DNA of 64,000 nucleotides from Prillingera fragicola. Its lineage: Eukaryota > Basidiomycota > Tremellomycetes > Trichosporonales > Trichosporonaceae. The position numbers and the translations under genes are program-made. A model generated the notes under the pieces. That model made no database searches and had not been told where the DNA came from. It saw only the letters and a list, made by a program, of their open reading frames with translations. The stretch's first letter is position 1. The number at the start of each line of letters is the position of its first letter. Shown piece by piece: positions 22,301-33,300 of this stretch. The stretch lies in NCBI GenBank assembly GCA_002335605.1, contig BEDY01000010.1:434001-498000 (forward strand). Reading direction: 5' to 3'.

Positions 22301-25195
22301 ACCTGGTGCGTAACAAGCAAACAAGACCGGCCAGCCATGAGCGGACCCTGAAGAACGTGCTTGTAAATGTGCCTCGCAGTCTGCGCGTCGACGGCGGAAA
22401 GCACGTCGTCGAGGATTACAACCTTGGCCGCCGAGTACAGCGCACGCGCGAGGGCGATACGCGCCTTCTGGCCACCGCTGCACGTCGTTCCCTTTTCGCC
22501 GACCTCGGTTGCGTCGCCGAGGTCGAAAATTTCGAAGTCGCGCTCGAGCGCACAGGCAAACACAACAGCATCGTAGCGCTCCTGGTCGAAGGGTGCGCCG
22601 AAAGTAATATTCTCGCGAATCGTCGAGCCTACGAGCCAAGCCGTTTGCGCACAGTAGGCGGTCGTGTCCTGCAGACCGGTGACAGGGTCGATGGGGCAAA
22701 TGTGCCGGTCGGCCTTGTCGTCGGGCATGAAGACTTTACCCTTCAGCAGGGCGGTCTCGCCGAGCAAAGAAAGAATGAGCGTCGTCTTGCCTGATCCGAC
22801 GGGACCGGCGATGAGACTCAGCTTTCCAGTGGGGAAGTCAAGGTTCAGCTCGCCGAGGCGGTACGGTGCGCCCTCGCAGCCCGCCTCGTGGCCGGGGTGC
22901 GCGAAAAGGGCATCGCTGAAACCGATGGATGGGTCAGAAGGACCGGGTGTTGACAGCTGGGTGTACTTCTTCGTGTCAGGCTCGTTGAGAAAGTCCTGAA
23001 TACGCATGCACGAGGTGTAGGCTTGGAGCATGCGGGAGACCGTGTCCTGCAGGAGGGCAAGGGGGTCGCGAAGCATGTTGAAGAGGACAAGGGACGCGAA
23101 GGCGCGGTCCGCGGTCAGGGGGCGATGCAGGACGAGTACGTGGACACCGAACGCGGCGCCGGTGACGAGGAGGGGTGTGCCCCAAACGAGGACGTCGGCA
23201 AAGGTTACGAGCATGAAGCGCTGGGCGAGCACACTGAGTTCGCGCCTACGGCTGGTGCGCATGCGTTGGTAAAACTTGTCCTGCCACGAGTTGTACTTGA
23301 TGAGTTTGATGTAGCTGATTACCTCTGTGACAGTGTCGAGCCGCGCGTCAGTGGCGGCCATGAGGCGGCGCTGAAAGACCGTGAACAGTTTGCCCAGCAG
23401 AGTCTGGACCGGCAGGAGGAGCACAAGGACTCCAACACCGGCGAGACCGGCGAGACCAAGGGTCTCGTACAGTAACACAGTGTTGACGAGGATGCCAACT
23501 GGAGCCGAGATGAGATAGAAGTTGTAAGCGCAGACCTCGGAGACAGCGAAAGCGTCAACAGAAACAAAGTTGGCGATCTTGCCGTCACTCGAGGACTCTG
23601 CACCCTCTTCCTCCTCCTCCTCGCCGTCCTCGCTGCTGTGGTCCTTGTTCTTTTCCTTGGCATTCTTGACCGCACCACCACGGTCCTCGCGGCGCAACGC
23701 TTTGGCAAACACCTCGGTGATGATGATGGCACGCATGCGGACGCAGATGCGACGGCCAATCATGAGTGCCTGACCCATTGCAGTGGGGCCCAGACACTGG
23801 CCGAGGGCCATCATGGCCACGTAGAGCATAGCGACGTGCACGGGCTGCTGAGAGGTCTCACGTTCCTTGATGTACTGCAAAAAGAGGCGGAGACCGATCG
23901 GTTGGAGATACTGCAGGATGATGAACAAACACGCATAGATCTGACGTCAGCGATACTCGGCCGAGGCCACCTACAGCCTGCACAAGAGCCAGAGGCATGA
24001 ACAAGAGCATGAGATCCGTTGCGAGGTTACGGGGTCGCTGGGCACCGTTGTGCTTGGCAGCATACTTGGTGTCGCGGGCAGCCGCCAACTGCCTGAAGGC
24101 GCCTAGATTGGCGGCAGCGGTGTCGTCCTCACGAATAGCGGGCATGTCGTCAATGGTAACAGTCTTCCAGTAGTGCTTCCACAGCCAGGGGATGACGAAC
24201 CAGTATGATCCGCGGGAGAACGCGGCTGGGCGAGTCAGCTCTGCACACACCCGCAATACTCACACGTCGGCTCCTCGAGGTGGTTTGGAATGGGCCCCGC
24301 TCCGAGTCCTCCCCGCGACGCAGCACCGCTGAGCAGGCCATCCATAGGCTCATAGTAGGGGACAGTAACAAGAACAGTCCAGTATACTGTCTCGACGATG
24401 ACGGGAAGAAGCTCGACCCAAGATTCTCCCGTCGACATGGCGGCACTGCGCGCAAGCAGGAGGGCGATCGGGAGGTGGAGGGTGAGGAGAGCCATGATCG
24501 GCGCCGAGGGAAGGAGGGACAACAGCGTGATTGCCGCCTGGGGCATTAGCTTCTGTTCGCCGTAGTGGGCCTTTAACTCACAGGAAACGCGACGGGGCGC
24601 CAGTTGATCTCGTCCTTGTCGACGATCGACGCCGCCAGCTGCGTCGCCAGCCAAATGACAGCGCCGACGGGAGCCAACCATCTGTGCACCAACTCCAACC
24701 GCCGGGCCTCGCGAGGCACCTCGGTGCAGAACTCGGAGACAACCTTCTCCGCTTCGCGTGGACTGATTAAGGAGGCCTGCTTCTGGGTTGACCCTGACTC
24801 TGCGTCCACGACCGCCAATTGCGCTGGCGTGACGTTGGCAGCGAGCGCGCTAACGAGGACCGACGCTTCAAGACGCGACAAGTTGTCGCCGTGTGGAGGC
24901 ACTAGTGTCGATGCCAGCGGAGCGGGGGCTGCGCGTTTGCGAAGCTTTCCCCAGACCCTGTTGACTGCTACACTGGCTAGGGCGGCACCAGCCAGCGCGA
25001 CGGGAAAGTTGACGAGGTACCTTCAACGTCAGTTGCTGCGTCTGTTGAAGAAGGCGCTCACGTATTAAGAAAGCATGGGCTGAAATCGGCGGCTTCCCAT
25101 ATGGTATCGCACTGCCACCGGTCGGGTGGTGGTGAGGGGTTACCCAGCACCAACTGCGCGTCAGCTTGTTGGAGGTTGACGACAAGACCAACCAT
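19379..25195 (-). CDS. ABCC (MRP)-family full-size ABC transporter
   Basis: Eleven exons on the minus strand: 25195-25062, 25020-24582, 24537-24264, 24225-23975, 23940-20958, 20910-20876, 20835-20577, 20522-20400, 20356-19936, 19633-19510 and 19441-19379, giving 1701 residues. Order: an N-terminal hydrophobic region typical of MRP proteins, TMD1, NBD1, a phosphorylatable-looking linker, TMD2, NBD2. NBD1 has Walker [10 protein letters not shown] (about 745), signature CSGGQ and Walker B VVILDD, with Asp at the catalytic Glu position as is common in ABCC NBD1. NBD2 has Walker [10 protein letters not shown] (1451-1459, split by an intron inside the Thr codon), signature FSQGQ, Walker B FLIMDES and H-loop IAHRL. 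The protein should export organic anions or conjugates across the vacuolar or plasma membrane; resemblance is to fungal Ybt1/bile-acid-type members. Start 25195 extends the frame [10 protein letters not shown] into the first helix region. Confidence 0.9.
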
Positions 25196-26026
25196 TTGAT
25201 GAGAGATGTCACTTGCGGTTGTTCGAGGTGATAGAAAGCACGCTGGAGCGGTACAAGGGAAGAATGCAACCGACTACCTGGCTTGTTATGTAGCAGGTAT
25301 GTAGGCCTGTGACTCGGGGAGAAGAGGTAGGCGACAATGAATGGATTGTAAGCGCGAGAAGAACGAGGGAACAGGGAAGGCATGGCATAGGCTGAATGAT
25401 AAAAATCAGTCCACATGGGCAGGTGACGGGGGTCGCCGACTGACAGCTCCGGCATGTGGGGTCTCCAACGCGCGTACTCTCTTCATGCCTGGATTCAGGG
25501 TCAGGAACGGTTCTACGCACGTGCCTGTGAGTTGCCGCACCCCGCAGCTCCACAGATCCCAGGCAACAGGCTACAGAAACAGGCGGCAGCACCATGGGCG
25601 GCACTCCCTAGCCGCATGGCCGCAAGGCCGCAAGGCGGCAAGTCTTCCGCATACTGGACTGGTCATTTGTTCACGTTCGAGCTGAGAGGACTGTGGAGGA
25701 TGGCGACTTCCTTCTTTCTGTTCCTCTGTCTAGACGGAACAGCAAACGAGGCGATCGACAAGTGGTATGACGCAGAGAAAACAGTCCGCGGAGTTGTCAA
25801 GTCGTCATAGCCCAGCAGAATACTGCAAGGCCCTGCCCAATGCGGCCGGGGCCGACGTCAAGTTGCCGACTTGTCAGTCCACCCACACCACATGAACAGA
25901 GAGCGCTGTGTCAATAGACTGATTGGTGTGACTTGCCCCATAAGTGTTAGAGATTTCGATGAACCACTCAGCGAGTCCAGCATTTATAGACTGCAATCCT
26001 TGATGTTGCGTCTGCAACTCTAGTAG

Positions 26027-26054
26027 CCGGCGACCGGGAGCCGGCCACGACCGG
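26027..26054. promoter_or_regulatory. cluster of four CCGG cores
   Basis: CCGG occurs at 26027, 26034, 26041 and 26051, the first three spaced exactly 7 nt apart. CGG/CCG half sites in such arrays are typical targets of fungal Zn2Cys6 binuclear cluster factors. It lies about 230 nt upstream of the CoA ligase start. Function is inferred. Confidence 0.35.
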
Positions 26055-26225
26055 CTAATCTGCCACCCAGTTGGTCACCTGCACAGCTGGCACGTCTCCC
26101 CAATGCTACCCAGGCCCCCGTTCATGTCAGCAATATCAGCTTTGCCGGCTCATCTAACCCCCATCTTTCGGGTTCCTCAACTCCGGCTCAATAGAAAAGC
26201 TATCCAAGCTCGTTTTAACAAGGCC

Positions 26226-26233
26226 ATATAAAG
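26226..26233 (+). promoter_or_regulatory. TATA-like box of the CoA ligase gene
   Basis: ATATAAAG lies 46-53 nt upstream of the ATG at 26279, in a pyrimidine-rich leader. Position and sequence fit a TATA element of a regulated fungal gene. Confidence 0.4.
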
Positions 26234-26278
26234 CCACTCAAGCGGCAACTCTTCTACCCGGCCTTTCACACAATCACA

Positions 26279-28023
26279 ATGTCAGAGACAATCTATCGAT
26301 CCCCTTACCCGTACCCAAAGCTGGCAGAAATGTCGGCTTTCGAGTACGTCCGGCCCAACCGCCGTGAGCCACTCGTCAAGGCCTACCCTCCTTCGAAGCC
26401 TGCAATTATTGATGGGCTCTCGGGACGTACCCTCACCCGCCAAGAGCTCATGGACACTGCCCTCCGAGTGGCTGCTGGCTTGCTGTCCATGGGCATGAAG
26501 AAGGGCGACACAGCCTGTATCTGGGGCCTCAACAGTATTGAGTGGGCTGTGGCCGCTTACGCGTGTATGGCAGCCGGGCTCACCGTGACCCCAGCGAATG
26601 CTGCCTAGTGAGTGGCCTCGACTGGAGCTTAGCTGACGACAGCTCGTCAGGAGAGATTGCCCACCAGCTCAACGACTCTGGCGCAGACATGATTTTTGTT
26701 GACGCTGAGCGTATGCCAGTCTTTGATGAGGCGCGCTCAAAGCTCAAGCGCAAGTTTCCAGAGTCCCGCGTTGTGCTCCTCGAGCAGCAAGCTGGAAAGC
26801 ACAAGTACAAGATTGTCTCTGACCTCTTTGCGAAGACACCTGCGGAGCCAGCAATCTTTGACGGCAAGGCTGCCCATGAAACTGCCCTTCTGTGCTACTC
26901 TAGCGGCACGACCGGTCTCGCCAAGGGCGTGATGACTACACACCACAATTTGATCTCTCATCTTCAAGCTGGTACAGCGTCCTACACTGCGCTCAGGGCT
27001 GGTGAGGATGTCGCTCTTGGTATCTTGCCGTTCAGCCACATCTATGGGTACACCATGCTGCTCATGTTCCCTTACTGTGTCGGGTGTACGCTCGTCATTT
27101 TGCCGCGTTTTGAGGAGGTATCCTTCCTCGCTACCATCCAGAAAGTAAGCCACAGCTCAGCATTGTCGCTGACGTGCCAGTACAAAGTCAACTTTGCTTG
27201 CATTGTCCCTCCCGTTCTCATCGTCCTCCTCCACTCCACGGCAGCTAGCAAATACAACATTACCACCCTCCATTCAGTCCTCTGCGGCGCGGCCCCGCTC
27301 TCTGGCGAACTCACCGACCGCATAATGAAGCGCTACCCACACCTAAACATTGTGCAAGGCTACGGCATGACTGAATCCACAACAGGCATCACCATGGCCT
27401 CGGAAGTCCGTCTCGGCAAGTGCGGCGTCCTCATGCCGAGCTATGAAGCGCGCCTCGTCAAAGAAGATGGCACCGATGCCGGAAAGGGCGAACGCGGCGA
27501 AATGTGGGTTCGCTCCCCGTGTATCATGAAGGGATATCACAACAATCCCGAAGCAACTGCAAAAACCATGGCACCGGGCAACTGGCTGATGACGGGCGAC
27601 GTATTGACGGTGGACGACGAAGGATGGTTCGAGGTCGTCGATCGCCTCAAGGAGCTCATCAAGTACAAGGGCTTCCAAGTCCCGCCCGCCGAGCTCGAGG
27701 CGCTGCTCCTCCAGCACCCCAGCATTCTCGACGCAGGTGTCATCGGCGTCTACGACGACTCGCAGGCTACAGAGCTGCCGCGCGCCTACGTCGTCGCTGC
27801 GCCAACGGTCGACACCTCGTCGCCGCAAGCGAAGCAGGCGTTCGAAGACCAGGTAGCCCAGTGGATTGCTGAGCGCGTGGCGCAGCACAAGAAGTTGCGC
27901 GGTGGCGTCGAGGTGTTGCCGGCTATTCCCAAGTCGCCGTCGGGTAAGATTCTGCGCAAGGATCTTAGGGCAAAGGCGCAGGCTGAAAGGGATGCTGCCA
28001 AGGGGGCCAAGGCCAAGTTGTAG
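26279..28023 (+). CDS. 4-coumarate-CoA ligase-like acyl-CoA synthetase, peroxisomal
   Basis: Exons 26279-26607, 26643-27144 and 27181-28023 give 557 residues. It belongs to the adenylate-forming ANL superfamily, which activates a carboxylate with ATP and loads it on CoA. Visible motifs in order: phosphate loop LCYSSGTTGLAKGV (about 194-207), ILPFSHIYG, the adenine-binding GYGMTEST, the TGD motif, a hinge VVDRLKELIKYKGFQVPPAE, and the catalytic lysine motif near the end (PKSPSGKILRKDL). The C-terminal tripeptide AKL is a type 1 peroxisomal targeting signal. Both introns are tiny (35 and 36 nt) with GCTGAC branch sites. It is divergent from the ABC transporter. Substrate is uncertain: aromatic acids, medium- or long-chain fatty acids are all used by relatives. 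Confidence 0.93.
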
Positions 28024-28548
28024 TGGTTGTACAGGAAGCACGACGTTGACTTGTTGACATTTCTTGGGTTTATGAAAGTGTGCTGTCGTTGTAGAGATCA
28101 AGCGATGCAATGCCGTGAGATCCTGTACACGTATGACAGTGTGCTGTCGTTGTAGAGATCAGGCGATGCAATGCCGTGAGATCCTGTACACGCTGCACAC
28201 GGTCAGTAAAATAGTTCTCAAAGCTCAGGCAAGGCCGGAGTCCACAGTCGCCTGGGGGTTCAATCCACACCCTGCGGCATGCAATAACCTTTCCGCATCA
28301 ATTCCTGCATCATGGATTGGATGCTTGCCTGTTCATGTGCTAGCGCCGCTTTTGTTCAGTGACAGTCCTGGGCGAGGTTTTGATACCTAAGCCCAAGGCG
28401 ATCTGTAGCTGTGGGTACGTCTTTGAGCCCGGTTGATCGTTGCCCAGTTCTCCCAAGTGAGCCGTTCGAAGTTCGCGATGACAGCTGCAATACAACACAT
28501 GTAAACAACTCGGGCTACTACACTCCTCTGGGCGTCAACATCCTCCGC
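28024..28548. other. convergent intergenic region with tandem repeat
   Basis: A 525-nt spacer between the converging CoA ligase and XPA genes. It contains the 61-bp tandem duplication described separately. Nothing else was recognised. Confidence 0.55.
28077..28192. repeat. 61-bp tandem duplication, two copies
   Basis: The unit starting AGTGTGCTGTCGTTGTAGAG at 28077 recurs 61 nt later at 28138. The second copy continues to about 28192 with one mismatch (A to G). It lies in the 3' region of the CoA ligase gene, so a transcript could carry both copies. Confidence 0.9.
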
Positions 28549-29620
28549 TTAAAATACCTCGACCTCCTGCTCCGCACCACAGTCGCACCGCTGAATCGAC
28601 CGTGTGTCGCCGTCCTCGGTCATCACCTCCTCGGCGTCATAGTATTGGTGCACATGCGCGGCATCCTGTCGGCGCTGGTACTGATTGTTGCGTGTCCTTT
28701 TTCGCAAGCTACACTCATCAGCTCAAGTCTCAACACGGCCGCATACTGTACTCACTCCCTCAACCCTGTCTCAAACTTCTCCTCGCGCTTCCGCTTCTTC
28801 ATCTCCTCGCGGCGAGCCCACTCTGCGTCCAACCCCTCTTCGCCGCCCCATTTCTCCCATGCTACCTTTTCGACCTGGCCGCGCAGGAAAAGCATCATGT
28901 TGGAGTAATTCGAGGCGTGTGGATTGGCCTTTAGTAGGTGGGGAAGGAGGTCGACATCCTTCAGTTCCGGGTCGGTCAACAAATAATCCTGCCCGTTAGT
29001 TTTCGCAGACAAAATGATAGCATACCTCTTTGCACTCGGTCTTTGTGAGCAGAGAATACTTCTCCGGGTGCTTTTCCTTGCACCTTTTGCACACGCGCAC
29101 ATCAAAGACATCCGCGAACTGGTTGTCAATCTCGAGCGACCGACAATGTTCGCACCGCGGCGACGAGTCGACAAAAATGGCTAACCCGTCAACGCACACT
29201 CCACGCAAAAACAACGGCAAGCTTACCAGGCTCCTGTCCATCACGCATCATCTGCTTTTCCCTCTCCTTTTCCCTGGCAAGTTCGACGACAGTCTTGATC
29301 CGATCTCCCTCCAAATCTTCGGCAGTCAAGAAACCACCACGAGAGTTGTGCAGCTTGCTCAGGTCGTATTCAAAGTATTTCCCCAGCTTTGGGTCCCTGG
29401 GCAGAGGAGCGTTGGCATCAGTAGCATCAGCGGAGGCTTGCTGGGCTACCATGTCGCGTGCGTTGCTGGGTACCGCCGCCCGTTTGTGGACGAGGGCATG
29501 GTTGGAAGGACCTGCTGCGCTGGCGCTGGCGGCGGCTGTGACTTTGGCTTTGGCTTTCAAGCGGTTGAGAGCTGCTAGCCGTGATTGCGCTGGTGTCAAT
29601 GCTGGTGTGTTTGAAGACAT
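28549..29620 (-). CDS. rad14: XPA/Rad14 DNA damage recognition protein
   Basis: Exons on the minus strand 29620-29227, 29180-29026, 28988-28756 and 28708-28549 give 313 residues. XPA/Rad14 verifies damage and scaffolds nucleotide excision repair in the nucleus. The zinc finger is visible as C141-x2-C144...C162-x2-C165 (CEHC...VCKRC). It is followed by the DNA-binding core ([20 protein letters not shown]) and the family's hallmark C-terminal stretch [13 protein letters not shown] and HVHQY. The N-terminal 130 residues are Ala/Ser-rich with the helix [13 protein letters not shown]. Introns are 46, 37 and 47 nt, all in frame. I chose ATG 29620; an upstream in-frame extension is not family-like. 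The gene is divergent from rif1. Confidence 0.93.
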
Positions 29621-30323
29621 TGCGGCTGATGAGAGGTAGTGAATGAAGTTGTGGAGAAAGAAAGTGGAGGGTTGACTAATGTCAGTGGCAATGACGTGCG
29701 GACAACTCGGCCGTGTCCTCGCATGGTTTGCAAAATGGTGGTGGCAAAAATCAAAATGGGAGATTGCCCTGAACGGGTAATGAACGCGTCCTGCAGGTTG
29801 TATGGGCGGTGGCGTGAACAACGCTTGCAGATGTGAAGATTCGAGCAGCTGCAGGCATGTAGCAAAGCCATGGAGGTGTTATGCACATCCAATCTCTTAT
29901 GTTCTTGCGCGACATGCATCCGCAAATACAAACACCATTTGGTTGGGCGTAATACTAGCCGGGCTGGGTGAGACTGAAATGATGCCACGTAATTTTGATT
30001 TTTCCTGCCCTGTACACTGAACGCGTCCTGTGCCTGTGTTGGCTGCCGGCCAGCTGGGCTGGGACGCGCTCGTCTCCCCTTGCTCATCTCCCTTGCTGCT
30101 TGCCTTGCCATCGTCTGCTCTCTTGACACCTCTGCGCTTCATTCAACACTTGTCATCCTGGGCTTTTAGCATATACACACTCCATTCATCCTATAACCTC
30201 ATTCCACACACCTCATCTTGTCAAAGGTCAAGACGGCGACTATTTTCCGCACCCACACATCCCACGGTAAAGCGCGTGTTCCTCTAGTGTATCGAGTGTG
30301 ACTGCCGCCCGGTCAACACCACA
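29621..30323. promoter_or_regulatory. divergent spacer between rad14 and rif1
   Basis: A 703-nt spacer between two divergently transcribed genome-maintenance genes, so it must contain both promoters. CT-rich stretches lie near 30160-30220. No specific element such as an MluI cell-cycle box was recognised. Confidence 0.5.
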
Positions 30324-33300
30324 ATGGCGCCAGCAACTCGTGGGACACCTAACACTCGCGGAGCAGCCTTGCGGTCATCAGATCCGCCAGTTGCCTCGTC
30401 GTCAAAGCAGACGTTGTCGTCCAAATGGCCCTCATCATCCACGCCCCCATCTGCCTTGCCAGGACCAAGACCATTGCAGGCCACGAAAGTGATTGGTGAG
30501 TGCTTGACCGCACTGCAGCCCTAATGTCTTCTAGCCCTCGTCAACGACGCCGACCGCCGCGTTCGCGTCTCATTCTCGCCCAACCCTTTCACAAAACTGT
30601 TCCATTCAGATGACCCACTTCTCCCTGGAAAAGGGTCCGCAGCGCCCCCAGTTTCCGTACGATCATATCGCTCTCCAGTATCCTCCCCTGTGCCAAGAAG
30701 CGACGACAGCAACGTTTCGTCCTCTTCATCCTCGCGTCCAATTCTCAAGCCCATTGTCGAGCCCATTCGCCTGGCAAAGTCGGTCAAGGAGGGCACATGG
30801 AGTAACCGCGAGCCAGCACGGCTCTTGGTGACTGGGAAGCGCCCACGCAACTCTCCCCGCGACTCAATGTTCGAGTTGTGCGACGCCGCCGAGGATGGTG
30901 TGGCCGCCAAGAACCCGATGCTGCCCGAGGACGATCCCGCTTCGGATGACAATTTTGCCAGCGATGGACCGATGCGCGCACAACGTGGCAGCAATGATGG
31001 GCTCAACAGCGATGCGTCAGAGGAGGAGGAGGAGATAGAGTGCCTCCAGCCAAAGTCCCTGGTGGACATTATCTTGGACGGATCTGAAGACCTGCTCACG
31101 CTCGAGGAGGCGTACATAACGCTCACTCTGCAGTTGCGTGAAACAATCTACGACATGGGACCAGCAACAGCTGCCCAGCACCTCGAGTTTGAGGCTGCCA
31201 TTCTCCCCATTGGCGAGGAGGCTCCTGCCGTTGTCCGCGCTCTGCAGCGTGATCTTCAGCGCTTGATGGGCAAGGTCCCCAACTCTGAAGTCGACACAAT
31301 GACGTCTCCCTTTCGCGGTGTGACTATCGAGACCACGACACCGCCAGGACGCATGCCGCCGTCGCCGAATAGCACACCTCGCAAGGGTTACAGCGCTGCC
31401 GAGGTGCTCTATCGTCGCGAGGCAGCCAGTGTTGGCGCAGCGTCGTTGCGATTCTTGGCGTGCATCTTCAGCTCACCTCGGTTGTTCAGCCGCTTCTCGG
31501 AAGCCGATCTCATGGCTCTTCTCGACCACGTTCTCGTCATCCCCCGCACGCCTGTCCTTCCGACACCTAGCCCCAAGCGCACGTACACTCTTGCGATGGT
31601 AATTCTCGCTCAGCTGCGTCTCCCAACTACCCTCGTTCGCCCATCATCGGAGAAGATCATGCGCGCACTAGAGGCAGGTCTCAATACCATTGGCACCGGT
31701 CAGGTCGTGATCAAAGACCCCACCCCGATCAAGAAAGAGGCCTTTAACGCGCTAGCCAATCTTCTCAACAAATACCCCGACCTCTTCTTTGCGTCCTACC
31801 AGCACCTCCTGCCAACATGTCTGAGGACGCTCGCCAGCCCGTTGCCGCACATGCGTAAATGCGCCTCCTCAGCGACCTCGGCGTACGCGCACACCAAGAT
31901 GCGCCTATTGGAAGAGAGCAACGCGTCCGTCCGTGTCAGCTCAATAGACCGTCACGACTGGAAGACTAAGCGTGCAGTACTCACCAAGAGCGAGAACTGG
32001 GTTATCAACTTCCTCAGAAACCCCACCAAGGTTGGTGGCAAGTTTGTGTTGGAGCCAAATGGCGGGAAGCGCACCGAGTGGGCTGCTATCGAGAGCATAT
32101 TCAGGCAGACTGTTGGTGCGGCGGACGAGGTGGCGTGGGCTTGCTCCAGCTGGGCCGCTATTGTCACGCTCATGGGCGAATCATACACTTCTTCGCCTGA
32201 GATTCAGCCCATCAACCACATCATGGATCGCTCCATGCAGTCGTCAACCAACACTATCCGCCCTACCCTCGCCTCGGCGGCCTGGATGCACGCCGTGTAC
32301 GCCTACCTGGTCTCAGACTGTATCACCTCAACAACGGACGACGGCCGCGTGGTCCGTTCGTACGCCTCCTTCAGCAAGTTGGTGAACAGCGATGTCTCCG
32401 CCCGCCTCAAGAATATTCTCTTGCCCATGAACCTGGCGCTGGATCACGCCACTGCTGCCTCCAATGTGACGCGCTCGCTCACGTCGCGCCCCGAGTTCAA
32501 CGGCGAGAAGCGTTGGAGCTGGCAGCGCGCCGAAAAGACACGCAGGCTCGCGTGGCTTGTTTCGTGCGCGCAGACTGCCCCCGCCATGATCTACGCGCAC
32601 ACTGTTGTTGCCATTTCGCACGAAGACCAGACCGCTAGGGAGCTCACGCGCATGACTGGCATTCCGTCTTCAGATGGCATTGTCGTCGACCTCACGCCTG
32701 AGGAGTCGCGTATGCCCCGCCTCGATGACACATTTGACAAGGTGCTCATGCCAACGCTCAAGAAGTTCTTTGGCATTTGCGGAATTGACAAGATCAAAAA
32801 TGAGGGGTGGGAGATCTTTGAAGCTATCACGGCTGCCCCCACCACTGGCCCACCCGCCCTAGAGCGTGTTCTGTCCAAGCGCTATCTCGATGGCGACATG
32901 ATCGGCGTCAAAGTCACACAAGACATTGTCACTCTCTTTGAGGCGGACCGCGTCCTGCCGGCCGAAATTCCGGGTTGGGGTAAGCTCTGGGTCGCCAAGC
33001 GTCTCGGTAAGCTGCTCGCGCTCTTCGAGGAAGCCATCGCTGGCATCAGGGGTATCAATGACATGGCCGAAGTCAAGTGGGTGACCAACGCCGACGGCCT
33101 TGTGCTGCTGCCTCAGGTGTTGTCGAATGTGTGGACCAACATGCTCCGCGCTCTCGCGATCTGCAACATCCCCGACGCACCGCCCACACCTTTGTACGCC
33201 TGTGGCTTGCGTGCTATTGCCGAGCAGCTCGTCGCCATCTTCGCCAAGGACCCCGCCGATTACATGCCTGTGTGCCTCATCAATGCCGACAACCAGTCCA

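Larger units (their letters stand above)
25196..26278. promoter_or_regulatory. divergent promoter region, ABC transporter and CoA ligase
   Basis: A 1.08-kb spacer between two divergently transcribed genes. It carries a cluster of four CCGG cores at 26027-26054 and a TATA-like box near 26226, both oriented for the CoA ligase. No further gene was recognised. Shared regulation of the two genes is possible but not shown. Confidence 0.45.

Noticed and set aside
24868..25455. 195-codon minus-strand frame overlapping the ABC transporter start
   Set aside because: Out of frame with the spliced transporter N-terminus, which continues naturally from ATG 25195.
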